Below, one piece after another: positions 1 to 12,044 of a stretch of 64,000 nt of DNA (position 1 is its first letter; every line of letters starts with the position of its first letter). Source of the stretch: Sialis fuliginosa (lineage: Eukaryota > Arthropoda > Insecta > Megaloptera > Sialidae); contig OY540812.1 of NCBI GenBank assembly GCA_961205875.1, forward strand, positions 2,170,001 to 2,234,000, written 5' to 3'. The position numbers and the translations under genes are program-made. The notes under the pieces are model-generated. The model made no database searches, was not told the origin of the DNA, and was given only the letters and a program-made list of their open reading frames with translations.

Positions 1-191
1 GTATTAAAACAGTGGTGATGTTATGAAAATTATTTTGTACGGTCAAAGATGCCAACTGTGTTACAATTAGTTGAAGTGTCACTGCTCTAAATTCCATAAC
101 TAATCCATAGATACTAGTACAGAATTAATACCCCATTTGAATGTAATTGCTAACTAGCAAATTTTGTTAGGACCTTTTTAATACCGGACAT
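1..191 (-). mobile_element. GCTAGC-family MITE, truncated by window start
   Basis: This is the reverse complement of the element at 2806 and ends at 'ataccggacat'. It carries the same internal landmarks, including the 'ccatagatactagtacagaa' tract and the run corresponding to the TIR-proximal 'gctaactagcaaa'. Confidence 0.8.
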
Positions 192-384
192 AAGCATATC
201 TATATGTCAGTGACGTAGATAGGAGGGGGGTCAAGGGGATCACCCCCCCCCCCCATGAGTCTACTTCATGAGAAAACTCAAATACTTTTTTTTAACTCTT
301 CTAGTATGAACAAAATCAACTTTTTTTAAAATGCAATAGTTAGTACGAAAAGAGTCTAATAGAATTTTAGTTTCAGCTTTTTAG

Positions 385-715
385 TCGGTTTTAATCAGGA
401 CTTCGAACCGTTATTTTTTTCGTTTCGGTTTTCGTTCCGGTTCGAGCAAAAAAATATATTTCGGTTCGGTTCCGGTTTTCGTTCCGCAAAAAAAAACGGT
501 TTTTCCGGTTTTTTCGGTCAGCTCCGAGTGATTAATTAAAAAAAAAATTATTTGTATTGAAAAAATGTTTTCTACCATAATTTAGAATATTTTATGGTAC
601 TTATATGATAGTCCGAACGATAATTGAAGTGGAAAATAAGATCATGTTAACGCGCGTATTTTAACATGTACTGAACCGTAAAAACCGATATTTTTATTTC
701 GGTTCTGTTTCCAGA
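385..715 (+). mobile_element. TTCGAACCG element, right end truncated
   Basis: It begins 'gacttcgaaccgttat', followed by degenerate cggtt/ccggtt runs, and matches 28962-29335. The match is lost after 'ttcggttctgtttcc', so the right terminus is missing. Confidence 0.7.
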
Positions 716-1397
716 ATCCAAGATCTACATATATCTAGATCACCGCAGAAATTTCCAAACTAATATTGTAGACTTAATACCCCATTCAAAGTTTCAGCAA
801 GCTAAATAATTAATTTCTTTATAATACAGAAAATTAAAGTTGTCAAGAATGTACATGGGTGTCCGCAGGGAGAGGGAAGGGCAAATAAGGCACTATCCCC
901 TCCCTGTAGAATTTTCTGCGAACGCCCCTGTGAATGATATTGTTTTTAGAAAATAAATATCTATATATTTTTTTTAATTTAAATTTCTCTAACATTAGTG
1001 AGCTATCTACACTTTATATAGAGGCAGAAATACCTCTCTTTTGGCAACAGTAAATATGTTTAACGGTTGACTGAACAAAACGTTTCACCCATGTCATAAA
1101 AAATGCCAAATCATTCCGCATAATCTCTGTGATGCAACCTCTGTTAGGATTATTTGTATTCAAGTCGAAAATTTATACAGGTGCAATTTATTTTTAACCC
1201 CCGCAAAAAAATACTTTTCTCCCTATTATACACTGACTTAAATATGAAGGAATTCTATAAAAACTTTTGTACAGGACTAATCTGCAACTAGGTATATGCA
1301 TTTTATAATAAATATTACAATAATGTATCTTTGTATTGAAATATAAAAATAGTTTTTTAATCTTAATATAAATATAAAAACTTTAGTGTATATAATA
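716..1397. other. Intergenic DNA, no gene seen
   Basis: This is AT-rich sequence with one short GC-richer patch at 855-930 flanked by partial self-complement (gcagggagaggg / ccctccctgtag). Nothing else is recognisable. Confidence 0.5.
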
Positions 1398-1783
1398 CAG
1401 TGTATTCCAAGTTGATTAAGACATAGGAAATTTAACATGGGGACAATAAAAAATGTTGTAGTAGCCTTTGGTCAAATTTAACAATGTGTGATTGATGCAT
1501 TTTGAATTGCCGCCTCGAAACTAACTGATAAATTTTAAATTAATCAACAGTATTTTGTTTTCATCTTTAATTTCATTAATTTAAGCATCCTAGATAAAAT
1601 TATAATAATATTTTTTGGCAGATATTTTGGAAACAAATTACTAATTACTTTTTTATTAAATTTTGTGGCGGCATTTCAAAATACACCAATCAAACATTGT
1701 TAAATTTGACCAAATGTTACTACAACATTTCTTATTGTCCCCATGTTAAATTTCCTATGTCTTAATCAACTTGGAATACACTG
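1398..1783 (+). mobile_element. Tc1/mariner-like MITE, full length
   Basis: It is 386 bp with long inverted ends starting CAGTGTATTCCAAGTTGATT and ending in the complement, flanked by TA on both sides (1396-1397, 1784-1785). The arms are complementary for more than 100 bp. It matches 13578, 20999, 37861 and 39679. Confidence 0.9.
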
Positions 1784-1795
1784 TAGAGATATGTA

Positions 1796-2300
1796 ACGTC
1801 ATCATGCCTAAACCACTGGACGTATCGAAGCCATATTCACACCATATGTTCATTTGGTCCTCTGATAAGTTTATATTATTTTTGAACCCAGTAGATGGCA
1901 CTAGATTCGAGATATTTCGAAAAAATTTATTTTATCTATATAAATAATATATCAAAAAGTTGGTGTCTATGTATGTTACGTCATCACACCTAAACCACTG
2001 GACGTATCGAAACCATATTCACACCATATGTTCATTTGGTGATCCGAAAAGTTTATATTATCTCTGGACCCGGTAGGTGGCACTAGAGTCGAGATATTTC
2101 AAAAAAAATTATTTTATCTATATAAATAATATATCAAAAAGTTGGTGCATATGTATATTACGTCATAACACCTAAACCACTGGACGTATTGAAGCCATAT
2201 TCACACCATATGTTCGTTTGGTGCTCCGATAAATTTAACTTTTTTTTGGACCCGGTAGGTGGCGCTGAAGTCGAGATATTTACAAAAATGTGAATTTATG
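1796..2300 (+). repeat. Tandem array, three units of about 182 bp
   Basis: Units begin near 1796, 1978 and 2160 with 'acgtcat(c/a)a' and share 'taaaccactggacgtat' and 'tggcactagattcgagata' landmarks. Divergence is visible between units. It directly abuts the mariner-like MITE. Confidence 0.85.
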
Positions 2301-2805
2301 GTATGATTTTTAAACAAATTATTTTCGGGTAGAATAACGCTTGCCGGGTCCACTATATAGTTAATATTATATAAATTAAGTACTGACCTTTGTATTAGAT
2401 GAATTCTAGATTCTTGTGTATATCCAAAATCCAGAACCGTACACTGAAAAAAAAGAAATAATTGAATTTTTCTATTATATGATAGTTTAACTGAAGCAAA
2501 ATATTTGGACAGTTACATAGATAAAATTAATTAACTAAATCTATTAGTAAAAAATATTTAATCAAGACCTGCCTAAGCAAGTTTGGTTATCTACCCCCCC
2601 CCCACCCACAAAGCCGATACTGTATTAAGTAATATGTACCAAAAAAATATTGTATGAAATCAACCCACAGACCGACAGAAAGACGCACATCGTTAAAAAT
2701 ATGCGTGAGATATTAACTATTCAACTTATTTGTTAATTTATCAATTTTAATTTGTTAATAATAGAGGAAGGGGGTCTCGACGGTCTTAGGGAATTTGATA
2801 GTATT

Positions 2806-3139
2806 ATGTCCGGTATTATAAAGGAGCTAGCAAAATTTGCTAGCTAGCAATTACTTTCAAATGTGGTATTAATTCTGTACTAGTATCTATGGATTAGTTA
2901 TGGAATTTAGAGCAGTGAAACTTCAACTAATTGTAACACAGTTGGCATCTTTCACCGTACAAAATAATTTTCATAATATATCCACTGTTTTAATACCGTT
3001 GGTATTTACCAAAAACGCGTGCGCGAAACTTGTCAAAGTCTTCAACAAACTCCAAAAGAACTGTCATATAAGGTTGATACCTCATTTGAGAGTACTTGCT
3101 AGCTAGCAAATTTGCTAGCTCCTTTATAATATCGAACAT
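2806..3139 (+). mobile_element. GCTAGC-family MITE, near full length
   Basis: The element is about 334 bp with inverted ends 'atgtccggtattataaagga' and its near-complement ending 'tatcgaacat'. Each end is followed by a gctagc-rich segment. The interior matches 11338 and 63193. A 68-codon open frame inside recurs with changes in other copies and has no protein features, so it is not called a gene. Bases TTA/TAA at the borders suggest a TA or TWA target, but this is not certain. Confidence 0.85.
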
Positions 3140-4017
3140 TAATGTTAATGATGTAAGCTATAATTTAAAAAAAAGTTGGAGTCTCTAGGATCGCGCCAAG
3201 TTGAGATATTAACTATTCAACTTATTTGTTAATTTATCAATTTTAATTTGTAAATAATAGGGGAAGGGGGTCACGACGGTCTTAGGGCATTTGATAGTCT
3301 CATTAATGATGTAAGCTACTTTTAAAAAAAAAGTTGGAGTCTTTTTGTTTTTTTGTTAATTTATCTGACATTTTCGGTGATTTTTAAACCATTTTTTTAG
3401 GGAGATGGGAGAGAGGGCGGAAAAATAAATCTCGGCCAGGGCGCCATAAGTACTAAGGCCGGCTCTGTAAATATGTATTTCATACAATGACCGAAACGGG
3501 TAAAAAAATAAAGTAATTAGAAGTAGAATTTTACGATAGCACGAGTTCTATACAATGTATACATATACATATGTATAATGTATATTCATAGTTAAACCCG
3601 AAGAAGTAAATCAAGACTACATACAACATATTATAATCACTAATTTGCATTTCATATGTTAATCGCGTGTTTTTAAGAAATATAAATATTAATAAATTCG
3701 ACGTAATTAATTAAAAAGTGGGTCTTTTTTTTTGGATACGCGCTACAAATCTTCTCGTGACTTTGAAACGTGAATTTTAAACACGGATGATGTTTATTCC
3801 ATTCCACCGATGCTAATTTCTCGTTTTATTAATTAGTTCATTTAAATATTTACCGAACTCGAAGCATGGTCTAGTTATATTCACAAATATTTTTAAATGT
3901 AATTCTATTTTTCTAGGTTTATTCGATTTTAATTGCCGACTTTAACATTCGTTATTATATCTTGATAAACTTATTTTTCTCGTATAAATTTTACTTTTGT
4001 GTTGTTATTTATGTGTT
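3140..4017. other. Intergenic DNA with a fragment of the GCGCGATC repeat
   Basis: 3165-3480 holds reversed fragments of the repeat seen at 8083-8513 and 52300-52500 ('gatcgcgccaagttgagata'). The rest is AT-rich DNA with no recognisable gene. Confidence 0.55.
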
Positions 4018-4174
4018 GTATCAGTGGCGAGGCGTGAAATTTTAAAAAATGAAGCATATTTTGTCAATCCTCCCCCTCCTATTAACAAAAAATACTAGTT
4101 ATGAAACACCTTAAGTTCAAGATTTTACTTTTTTAAATAAATTCTTATATGTTTATATAGTAACTAAATGATTC

Positions 4175-4906
4175 TACGTCTTATTTTCTTGTATTTTAGT
4201 CGATATTTGTATGACGAGTTGAAGGAAATTTCACTAAAAAATTTCGAATTTTTTATTTCATTAAAAGTATGTTTATTGTATAGAAAATGACGTGAAAAGT
4301 TGTTTGTTTCAAACCGCAGGTCTGTATCTCAAACCGTTCTCGAGATATAGCCTCTCAAAGTTTAAGTTTTTTCAATTTTTTGGAGAAAAAAGGCCATAAC
4401 TTTTGAACGCGTAGTCGGAATTGATTTTAGTTGACGGATTTGGAATCAACGTGTCAAAATCTATATAATGACATGTATAATACTTTAAAATCCGACACAA
4501 ATTTTTTTGCCAAAAATCGACATTTTTTTAAGGTATACCCCTTTGAATTTTTTTGATTTTTCGCGAAATTTTTTTTTTCGAATTTTAAGATATTATACTT
4601 GTCATTATATAGATTTTGACACGCTGATTTCAAATCCGTCAACTAAAATCAATTCCGACCACACGTTCAAAAGTTACGGCCCTTTTTCTCCACAAATTTG
4701 AAAAAACTAAAACTTTGAGAGGCTATATCTCGAGAACGGTTTGAGATACAGACCTGCGGTTTGAAACAAACAACTTTTCACGTCATTTTCTATACAATAA
4801 ACATACTTTTAACGAAATCAAAATATCAAAATTTTTTAGTGAAATTTCCTGCAGTGAACTTCAACTCGTCATACAAATATCGACTAAAATACAAGAAAAT
4901 ATGACG
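4175..4906. mobile_element. Foldback element, copy 1
   Basis: Two arms of about 320 bp (about 4175-4500 and 4590-4906) are inverted complements around a centre near 4545. The left arm has 'gtatgacgagttgaag' and the right arm 'cttcaactcgtcatac'. 'ctatatctcgagaacggttt' lies in the right arm and its complement in the left. The homology with 48065-49025 (inverted) covers flanks 4018-4985 as well, so the mobile unit is larger than the hairpin. Open frames inside are by-products of the palindrome. Confidence 0.88.
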
Positions 4907-4985
4907 TCGAGGTATTATAGTTTTATAACTGAGCGTGTAAATTAATATTAAATGCTATTTTTGATTTTTGGTTAAAATGTTTGAG

Positions 4986-6457
4986 TTGCGGATAAAGATG
5001 AATATTCTGATAATATTTTTAAATTATTTATTAACTGAAAACACAGATTTGTATTAATTTATCAATATTTTTTCTCATTTTAAAACGATCACAAAGCTTC
5101 TCGTATCTTTGATATTGCGAGAAAGCAAAATCCGAAATGTATTTATACATATATAATATCATAAAAAATACAACATACTACATATAAAGATGCTGTACTT
5201 CTTAAGGAAGAAATATATCATTATATTTTCAATCAATAACATATTACACATCCAGTCATATGGGTCAGCCAGAAAATAATGCAGGTGTTGGACAAAGCAA
5301 TAAGGCAAAATTACAATAGCTGTTTAAAGAAAAAACCTCGCAAAATAATGCCTTTTTACCTGAAGAAGGTATGAGAAATAGTCAAATGTATATTTACATG
5401 CTAAATACTCTACCATATGTGATTTCAGTTCGAGTTAAATACATCTACAAAGGTTTTCAGCTAGTTTTGACACTGTAAACTTATGTTGGTAAACATTAGC
5501 ATGCATTTTTGTGAATAAAAGACGGGAAATTTTAATGTATTCAGGACGCATCCTTATATGTGATACAAAATTCCGACGTTTTTACTATAGAATCTTTGTC
5601 CGCCTGCTCGCCCAATGTAGAATGTTTTTTTGAATATTTTACCGATTTTTTTGTTAACTACGTTCAACTTATTTTTTAATTCAACTTAATATGGGACTAT
5701 TCAACTATTACGTAAGTATTATGTAAGATCAAATAAGAATATCGTCTACCAACTACTACCCCCCCCCCCCTTTTTTTAGAATAATATATAAGAAAAATGT
5801 TTTTAGTTTCAGAAAAATAATTTTCGTTTGAGTAGAATACAAGTTATTTCTGTTATGATAGTCAAAAAAAATAGGTTATTAGTTTCGCATTTCCCCACTA
5901 TATGTCACTCAGTAGACACACCCATTTTTTTATCTAATCAATTTTCGGGATAGAAAGTAGCCTATGTCTTTCCTAAGGATGCAAAATTTCATCAAAATCA
6001 GTTCAGCAGTTTAGCCGTGATAAGGTTACAAACAGACGCATTTATAATATTAGTTTGGATTTTATCTATTAATAAAATAAAAAGAATTTAATATATAAAT
6101 GTCTTACATAACAATTTTTACCCCCCTCCCCTGTCAGTAGAAATAAGAAAATTCGAGACCCCCACTACTTGAACATACTTGGTCATAATTTAATATTAAT
6201 AATTTAATTGAATGACGAAAAAAATTGATACAAATTGTTATATAATAAAATAATATTTTTTTATTTTTCTTTACGTAAATGTAGACATAATATAAGACAT
6301 ATGTGGTAAATAAGGTCGAAAATAGCTTGATCTTAAAAAATATTTAGGTTGTTGTTAGTTATTTTGCTAATGTGGGGGAGAATCCGTACAGGTAAAATAT
6401 TTTTTAACTTTACCTATCGCTAGAAATGTTAAATAGGTTTTGTTAGAAAATACATAA
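4986..6457. other. Intergenic DNA, no gene seen; one Lep1-like fragment
   Basis: The reversed fragment at 5945-6052 carries 'tttcatcaaaatcagttcag' and 'gcagtttagccgtgataag', typical of lepidopteran Lep1/Helitron-like repeats. The remainder is AT-rich with homopolymer C and T runs. Confidence 0.55.
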
Positions 6458-6970
6458 GGTAAAGGCACCAGTTATGGCCGCTTTTTTTTATTAATAGGGT
6501 TGTTTTTTGTAATTCTCATAAATTTATGTTACTAATAAAACAAGTAACTCTTTATTTAATCAATTTAATTACCGAAGTCCGCAAATATAGTTTGTTTTTT
6601 CTCCAGTAATGGATAAAGTAAAATCAGTAATGAGCACGCAGTGATAGACACTTGCTAATGAATACAAAATATTAAGTACTACGACACAAAAGTTATAAAA
6701 GAAAGAATCGTCAAATTTGAAACAATGTAAAGCAGTTGCTATGATAATATAATAATTAATTAATAAATTATACTAATAATTAGTTTAAATGACCACCATT
6801 TACACATCTATTGGCCGATTGTCATCAAATCACGCTGTAAGACAGTTAAATGTATATAGATTAATATTCAGAAATAGTAGTAATCAAATATCGACACATA
6901 TTTCTAATTCAGTACATTTAATTAAAAATTTGCCATTACTGGGGTCCTTGCCAAGACTGGTGCCAGTACC
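6458..6970 (+). mobile_element. ACTGGCACCAGT-family element, copy 1
   Basis: It has inverted ends 'ggtaaaggcaccagtt' and 'actggtgccagtacc', about 513 bp. Landmarks are 'aagtccgcaaatatagtttg', 'agtactacgacacaaaag' and 'ttggccgattgtcatcaaat'. The 90-codon frame inside overlaps conserved repeat sequence and is not a gene. Confidence 0.88.
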
Positions 6971-7097
6971 TTATATTACGTTAATTTTTAATAAAATTCA
7001 ACCGTTACAAAATGTCGTAGAAACATGGGGAGGTACAGATATCTTAATAAATACAACATAAGAAATAATATCTGTCTTTATAACTGTATTGGCAGAT

Positions 7098-7456
7098 CAG
7101 TGGCGTAGGAAGAAAAAATTTCGGGGGGGGGGGGGGGGGGGTTAAGCTTGGTATTCCCAAAATATGTGAAATTATTATTACAGTTTCTAATTGAAAAAAA
7201 GGTCACACAATTGAAAATTAATTCATAAATAGTTGTTGAAGACCTTTTTTTTTTAGTCATGTACTTTAATTAATTATATAATCAAAAAAAAAAAAAAGGT
7301 CACTCGATTCAAAATTATTATACTTATATTAATATGCGAATTTTAAGATCACAAAATAGGGCATTCAATTCAAAATTGTAATACTAATTTCATATATTTT
7401 AAAATTTCGGGGGGGGGGGGTCGACCCCAAAACACCCCCCCGTTCCTACGCCACTG
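7098..7456. mobile_element. hAT-like MITE with perfect 8 bp target duplication
   Basis: Ends are CAGTGGCGTAGGAA and TTCCTACGCCACTG. The duplication tggcagat is at 7090-7097 and 7457-7464. Long G runs sit just inside each end, and 'gaccttttttttt'-type repeats in the interior. It is 359 bp without a gene. Confidence 0.92.
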
Positions 7457-7464
7457 TGGCAGAT

Positions 7465-8082
7465 AGTATTATACAATTTCTTCAAGACTTTACCACACGA
7501 CACGTTGAAATAAGAAGAGAGAGTTGAAGGGATAAACATGGGGTATGTCTGAAGGGAGGTCGCGTGCCTGAACAAAAAATATACCACACCACCCAAACCC
7601 TAACCCTTTGTGCAAACCCTAGCGTCCGGACGAAATAATAAGTAAATCAAATTGTTTGATTTTAAACGGTTTAAATTTACAATTCTAAGTAACTGCAACC
7701 CTTTTCTATTGAATAAGTCCACGTGGCACACATTATTGTCAATGGCTCGACCGGAATATCTGTGTAAAATGGAGTTTTAAAAATGGTTCCGTATTTACCG
7801 AATGCGTTAAATTATTTCTGGGTTTTTATTGTCGTGATTTATCGGTTTTAATAAATAAAAAAAACGGTTTTTTATAATTTTAATTTGTTTGGAAAAAAAA
7901 TGCAATTTAATGTAGTGTTGTATTGTTCCAAAATGATTCAGTGGTTACAGTTTTTAATTAAAAACATCTGTCAAGTAAATGCACAGTGCTTCCTCGTGCT
8001 AAATTCACCATTTTATTCAACAATTTAAATAAAAATTATATTTTTACCTATGACTTCAAAATTATATATATATTTTTTTTAA
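7465..8082. other. Intergenic DNA, no gene seen
   Basis: AT-rich unique sequence. One GC-richer patch (7490-7640) contains no convincing frame. Confidence 0.5.
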
Positions 8083-8513
8083 ATGTCAGCTTGGCGCTAT
8101 CGAGCAGACTCCAGTTTTTTTTTAATATAGCTTACACCATTATCTTTAAGACTATCTAATGCCCGAAGACCTTTGAGACCGCCTTCGGCTATTATTAAGA
8201 AATTTAAATTGAAAATTTAACAAATAAGTTGAATAGTTAATATGTCAGCTTGGCGCGATCGAGGAGACTCCAGTTTTTTTTTTAAATATAGCTTACACCA
8301 TTATCTTTAAGACTATCTAATGCCCGAAGTCCTTCGAGACCGCCTTCGGCTATTATTAAAAAATTTAAATTGAAAATTTAACAAATAAGTTGAATAGTTA
8401 ATATGTCAGCTTGGCGCGATCGAGGAGACTCCAGTTTTTTTTTTAAATATAGCTTACACCATTATCTTTAAGACTATCTAATGCCCGAAGACCTTCGAGA
8501 CCGCCTTCGGCTA
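8083..8513 (+). repeat. Tandem array, about 2.7 units of 160 bp
   Basis: Units start at 8083, 8242 and 8402 with 'atgtcagcttggcgc'. They contain 'gagactccag', 'tatagcttacaccattatct' and 'gagaccgccttcggctatt'. Units 2 and 3 are nearly identical, implying recent duplication. Related single copies occur at about 3165-3320 and 52300-52500. Confidence 0.88.
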
Positions 8514-9287
8514 TTTATAATTTAGATTTAGATTGAAATTTCCAAAAAATTAAAAATATATGAAAAAATAATCAGGTGCGTTTTAAGAAAAATTTCGAAC
8601 TAATATTTTTTAGTAAAAATGACTTAAAAATTCTGAAATATTCAAGTGAATTCATTAAAACGACCCATCCTGTATATATTCCCAACAAATAATTCAATTT
8701 ATTCAATAAAATAAACGTTATTAAAATTCACTACACCCTTTTGATATAGGGTTAAAAAAAAAAGATTTAAATAATACTTCATTTCTATACATAAATTCAC
8801 AGGAAACGAGAAACCTTGTTAAAATACGGTATTTCTAATCCCGTTTCTTCCAAAAAACTTAAATAAACCCGATCCTTTTTTTGGCAAAATACACACCTTT
8901 CGTATCAAATATCTTTTTTATACATATTTTAACAAAATCTGTTGACCTAGTTTCTAGTGTGAGAACATTTTATAAAATATATCTAAAAAAGAATAAAAGG
9001 GATCAATGTTTGCACGGTTTTTTGACAAAAAACGGTCGAATTAAAATTCAGAGGGTGAAGGAATATACAGGCTTAAAAAAACGTTCTTTTCAAAGAAATC
9101 CATTTGCTGGGAAAAAATATCCGTACATTGTAGAAAAAAGTGTTTAGGTTTTTTTTAAACCTATTTTAATTTATACCTAGATACATACATTTTTATCGAT
9201 TTTTAGAGAAAGGTAAAAAGTTTTAATTTTGTTATTCGAAATATAATTAATATAACTGTTTTATAATTATTATTATAATGACTTTTT
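8514..9287. other. Intergenic DNA, no supported gene
   Basis: An 88-codon Lys-rich frame at 8881-9147 begins with a non-ATG codon and has no recognisable domain. It was left uncalled. Confidence 0.5.
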
Positions 9288-9470
9288 GTACTGGCACCAG
9301 TCTTGGACGTTTTAAGGGCAAGATATACTGTTCTTTGAAATTGATGGACTTTTTTTTGTAATTCTCATGAACTCATTTTACTAATAAAACAAGTAACTCT
9401 TTATTTAATCAATTTAATTACCAAAGTCCGCAAATATAGTTTGTTTTTTAAATTATAGCCTTTTATTTTG
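9288..9470 (+). mobile_element. ACTGGCACCAGT-family element, left part only
   Basis: It starts 'gtactggcaccagtcttgg' and runs to 'ccttttattttg', where a long-TIR element begins at 9471. The remaining half of the family is not found on the other side of that element. Confidence 0.75.
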
Positions 9471-10190
9471 TTTTTGATAGGGAAATGGCTTTCAGTCAAT
9501 CTCTTTGAAACCAACTGGAAAATATTCTCTAAATCATCCCGATTAAAAGTCTCAATGGTCGCAACCGCCTAAGTTCCCGAGGTCTCGCACAAAAAGCTGT
9601 TTTGTACCTAATACTGCAATAAAAAAAATCGATATAGTACAGGATTTCCCAAGTTCAATATTTAATTTATTATAACAAATGGAAGAAAACTTTAAATACA
9701 AAAGTTGTCAGACTAGACAAGCAGCATATTTTTAAAATAGTTACATTTATATAAGGTGTCCCATAAGTGTGTTACAAATCAAAGTTATATTTTTATGACA
9801 ACTAATTTTCTATTGTTTTTATTTTACAATTTAATATTTTTAATAATATCGCTAGTAGCTGGCGCTGACGGCACTACACATACCTTAACATGTTTTATAA
9901 AAACTTTATTATAATCCATAAAACAATTTGCTAGAACTTGCAAACTTTAACAACATAAAAAACTAGAAATTAAATAAACAAAACGATACATAAAAATTAA
10001 TTTCTTTGTTTAAAATGTCCTGTACTATATCAATTTTTTTATTGCATTATTAGGTACAAAACAGCTCTTTGCGCGAAACCTCGGGAACTTAGGCGGTTGC
10101 GACCATTGAGACTTTTAATCGGGATGATTTAGAGAATATTTTCCAGTTGCTTTCAAAGATATTGACTGAAAGCCATTTTCCTATCAAAAA
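9471..10190. mobile_element. Long-TIR DNA element (about 180 bp arms)
   Basis: The left arm (9471-9651) and right arm (10016-10190) are inverted complements. Examples are 'tttttgataggg' with 'cctatcaaaaa', and 'ggcggttgcgaccattgaga' with its complement. The 720 bp total has a roughly 365 bp AT-rich core and no transposase. No clear target duplication was seen. Confidence 0.85.
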
Positions 10191-10689
10191 CTGCGGGGCC
10201 CTTTATATATAAAAAATATAATCATTTCTTTTAATACTGATATTAACCCAATTTATTATAATAAGAACATTTTTCATAATACATTTTAATCTAATTAATT
10301 AAAATAATAAATATCATTAATACTATTATAAAAATGATATACGCGCCATTAAAATACTTAAAAATTATATAAAAATATATAGATAAATCAAAACTAATAT
10401 TATATTACTTTTATTTTCCAAACGTAACATTCCGCGTGTTCCCCAGAGCGAGACAGCGCAATCAACATTCGGTGTAAGGACATAGTTCCGTCTCACTTCA
10501 CAATTCCATTTAGATGTTATCGCGAGCGATCTGAACGAGCACCAAAAGCAAGATAAGTGCAGCGTCCGAGGAAGCCGCTGTATCTAATCTTCTTGTTCCA
10601 CAATCCACTGACGGTGCTCTTGACCAGGGATACCAACGTGTTTCACAAACATTTTTGCAAATACACATTCGAAAATATAACGTCGATAA

Positions 10690-11280
10690 AATATCTGCCT
10701 TGGGAACCACGGGACTTTCTTATACGTAATCCTAACAGTGATTCTCATTTTATTAAAACATTTCTGGCAAACACGCACACTTCAATCTTTGTAATTCGTA
10801 TAAGAAAGTACCATGAAACTCATGGCAGATATTTCTTCTCTGTTATGAACTATTTGAATTATAAAAAAAAAATGTTTTTCGAAAAAATGCATAGAACATA
10901 AATTATAGATATTGATAACCATTTTTCTCTATTTCGCACTGTTTCAAAGTAATTCGAAAAATTCAAAAATCGACGTAGGTAAACATCCGTATCCGGTTGA
11001 AAGATCGTTTTCAAAAATAGGACGTTTTCTTCCCAGACAAAAAATAATCTTAAATGTAAAATTTCATCCTTCTACGATTTGTCGTATTTGAGTTACAGCG
11101 CTTACAGACAGATAAACGAACACACCGACGTCATGGCGAAAATAGTCAGAATAGATTCGGGGAAGGTCAAAATGGATAATTCCATCAAAATCCGGATTTC
11201 GAAAAAAATCGACTTCGCTATACTTACTTATACTATATGTATATTTTATATTACAAGTTATAAGAAAGTAAAAATGGACA
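10690..11280 (+). mobile_element. CTTTCTTATACGTAA-family repeat, copy 1
   Basis: It contains 'gggactttcttatacgtaat', an inverted 'cgtataagaaagt', and the internal tract 'atccgtatccggttgaaaga' with 'catcatggcgaaaata'-type sequence (here cgtcatggcg). The same order recurs at 32000 and 59740. The short frames inside belong to the repeat. Confidence 0.78.
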
Positions 11281-11337
11281 TTTCAATTTAGTACATTTTG
11301 TTTTATAGGTAACATATTATATTGTGTAAGTTCTCTA

Positions 11338-11671
11338 ATGCCCGGTATTATAAAGCACCTAACAAAATTTGTTAGCTAGCAATTACATTCAAATGGGGTA
11401 TTAATACTGTACTAGTATCTATGGATTAGTTATGGAATTTATAGCAGTGACACTTCAACTAATTGTAACACAGTTGGCATCTTTCACCGTACAAAATAAT
11501 TTTCAGAACATCACCACTGTTTTAATACCGTTTGTATTTACCTTCAACGCGTGCGCGAAACTTCTCAAAGTCATCAACAAACACCAAAAGAACTGTCATA
11601 TAAGTTTGATATCTCAGTTGAAAGTGTTTGTTAGCTAACAAATTTGTTAGGTCCTTTATGATACCGGACAT
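11338..11671 (+). mobile_element. GCTAGC-family MITE, full length
   Basis: The ends are 'atgcccggtattataaag' and 'ataccggacat'. It is collinear with the 2806 copy but carries GTTAGC in place of GCTAGC in the subterminal repeats. It has no coding capacity beyond a short fortuitous frame. Confidence 0.85.
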
Positions 11672-11949
11672 AACAGTATAATCATGCCTCCCCCCCCCCT
11701 CCTCCTCAACATCCTATCACTGGCACCCAGGCTAGAATTTTTGGCGGGCCCTTTCCTTTTTCACATTTCTAACTCAACAAATGCAATAAAAAGATACGGT
11801 GTTTTTATTATTTTTTCATTTTGATACTAACAGACTCACTCACTGACCTGGAACTTCCTGTTGACCTAAAATCTTGACATTTGGTACAAAGGAAGATCTC
11901 ATAGCACAAGTAAAGGAAAATATCGGAAAATATCAAAAATTGCACCAAT

Positions 11950-12044
11950 GACACATCGTTAAATTTGACCAAAGGTTACTACAACATTTCTAATTGTCCC
12001 CATGTTAAATTTCCTATGTCTTAACCAACTTGGAATACACGTAG
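11950..12044 (+). mobile_element. Tc1/mariner-like MITE, solo right arm
   Basis: Only the right arm is present, 'cacatcgttaaatttgacca' through 'cttggaatacacgta'. Confidence 0.75.

Noticed and set aside
2900-3106. 68-codon frame as a small gene, with a similar frame at 11432-11638
   Set aside because: Both lie wholly inside a MITE with inverted ends. The similarity between them is that of the repeat, and differences are not biased to synonymous sites.
4454-4701. Overlapping frames on both strands, with a similar one at 48404-48592
   Set aside because: They span the centre of the foldback palindrome, so mirror-image frames are expected.
6789-7061. 90-codon frame, with a relative at 20128-20322 on the other strand
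   Set aside because: It is part of the ACTGGCACCAGT repeat. Other copies have stops and shifts.
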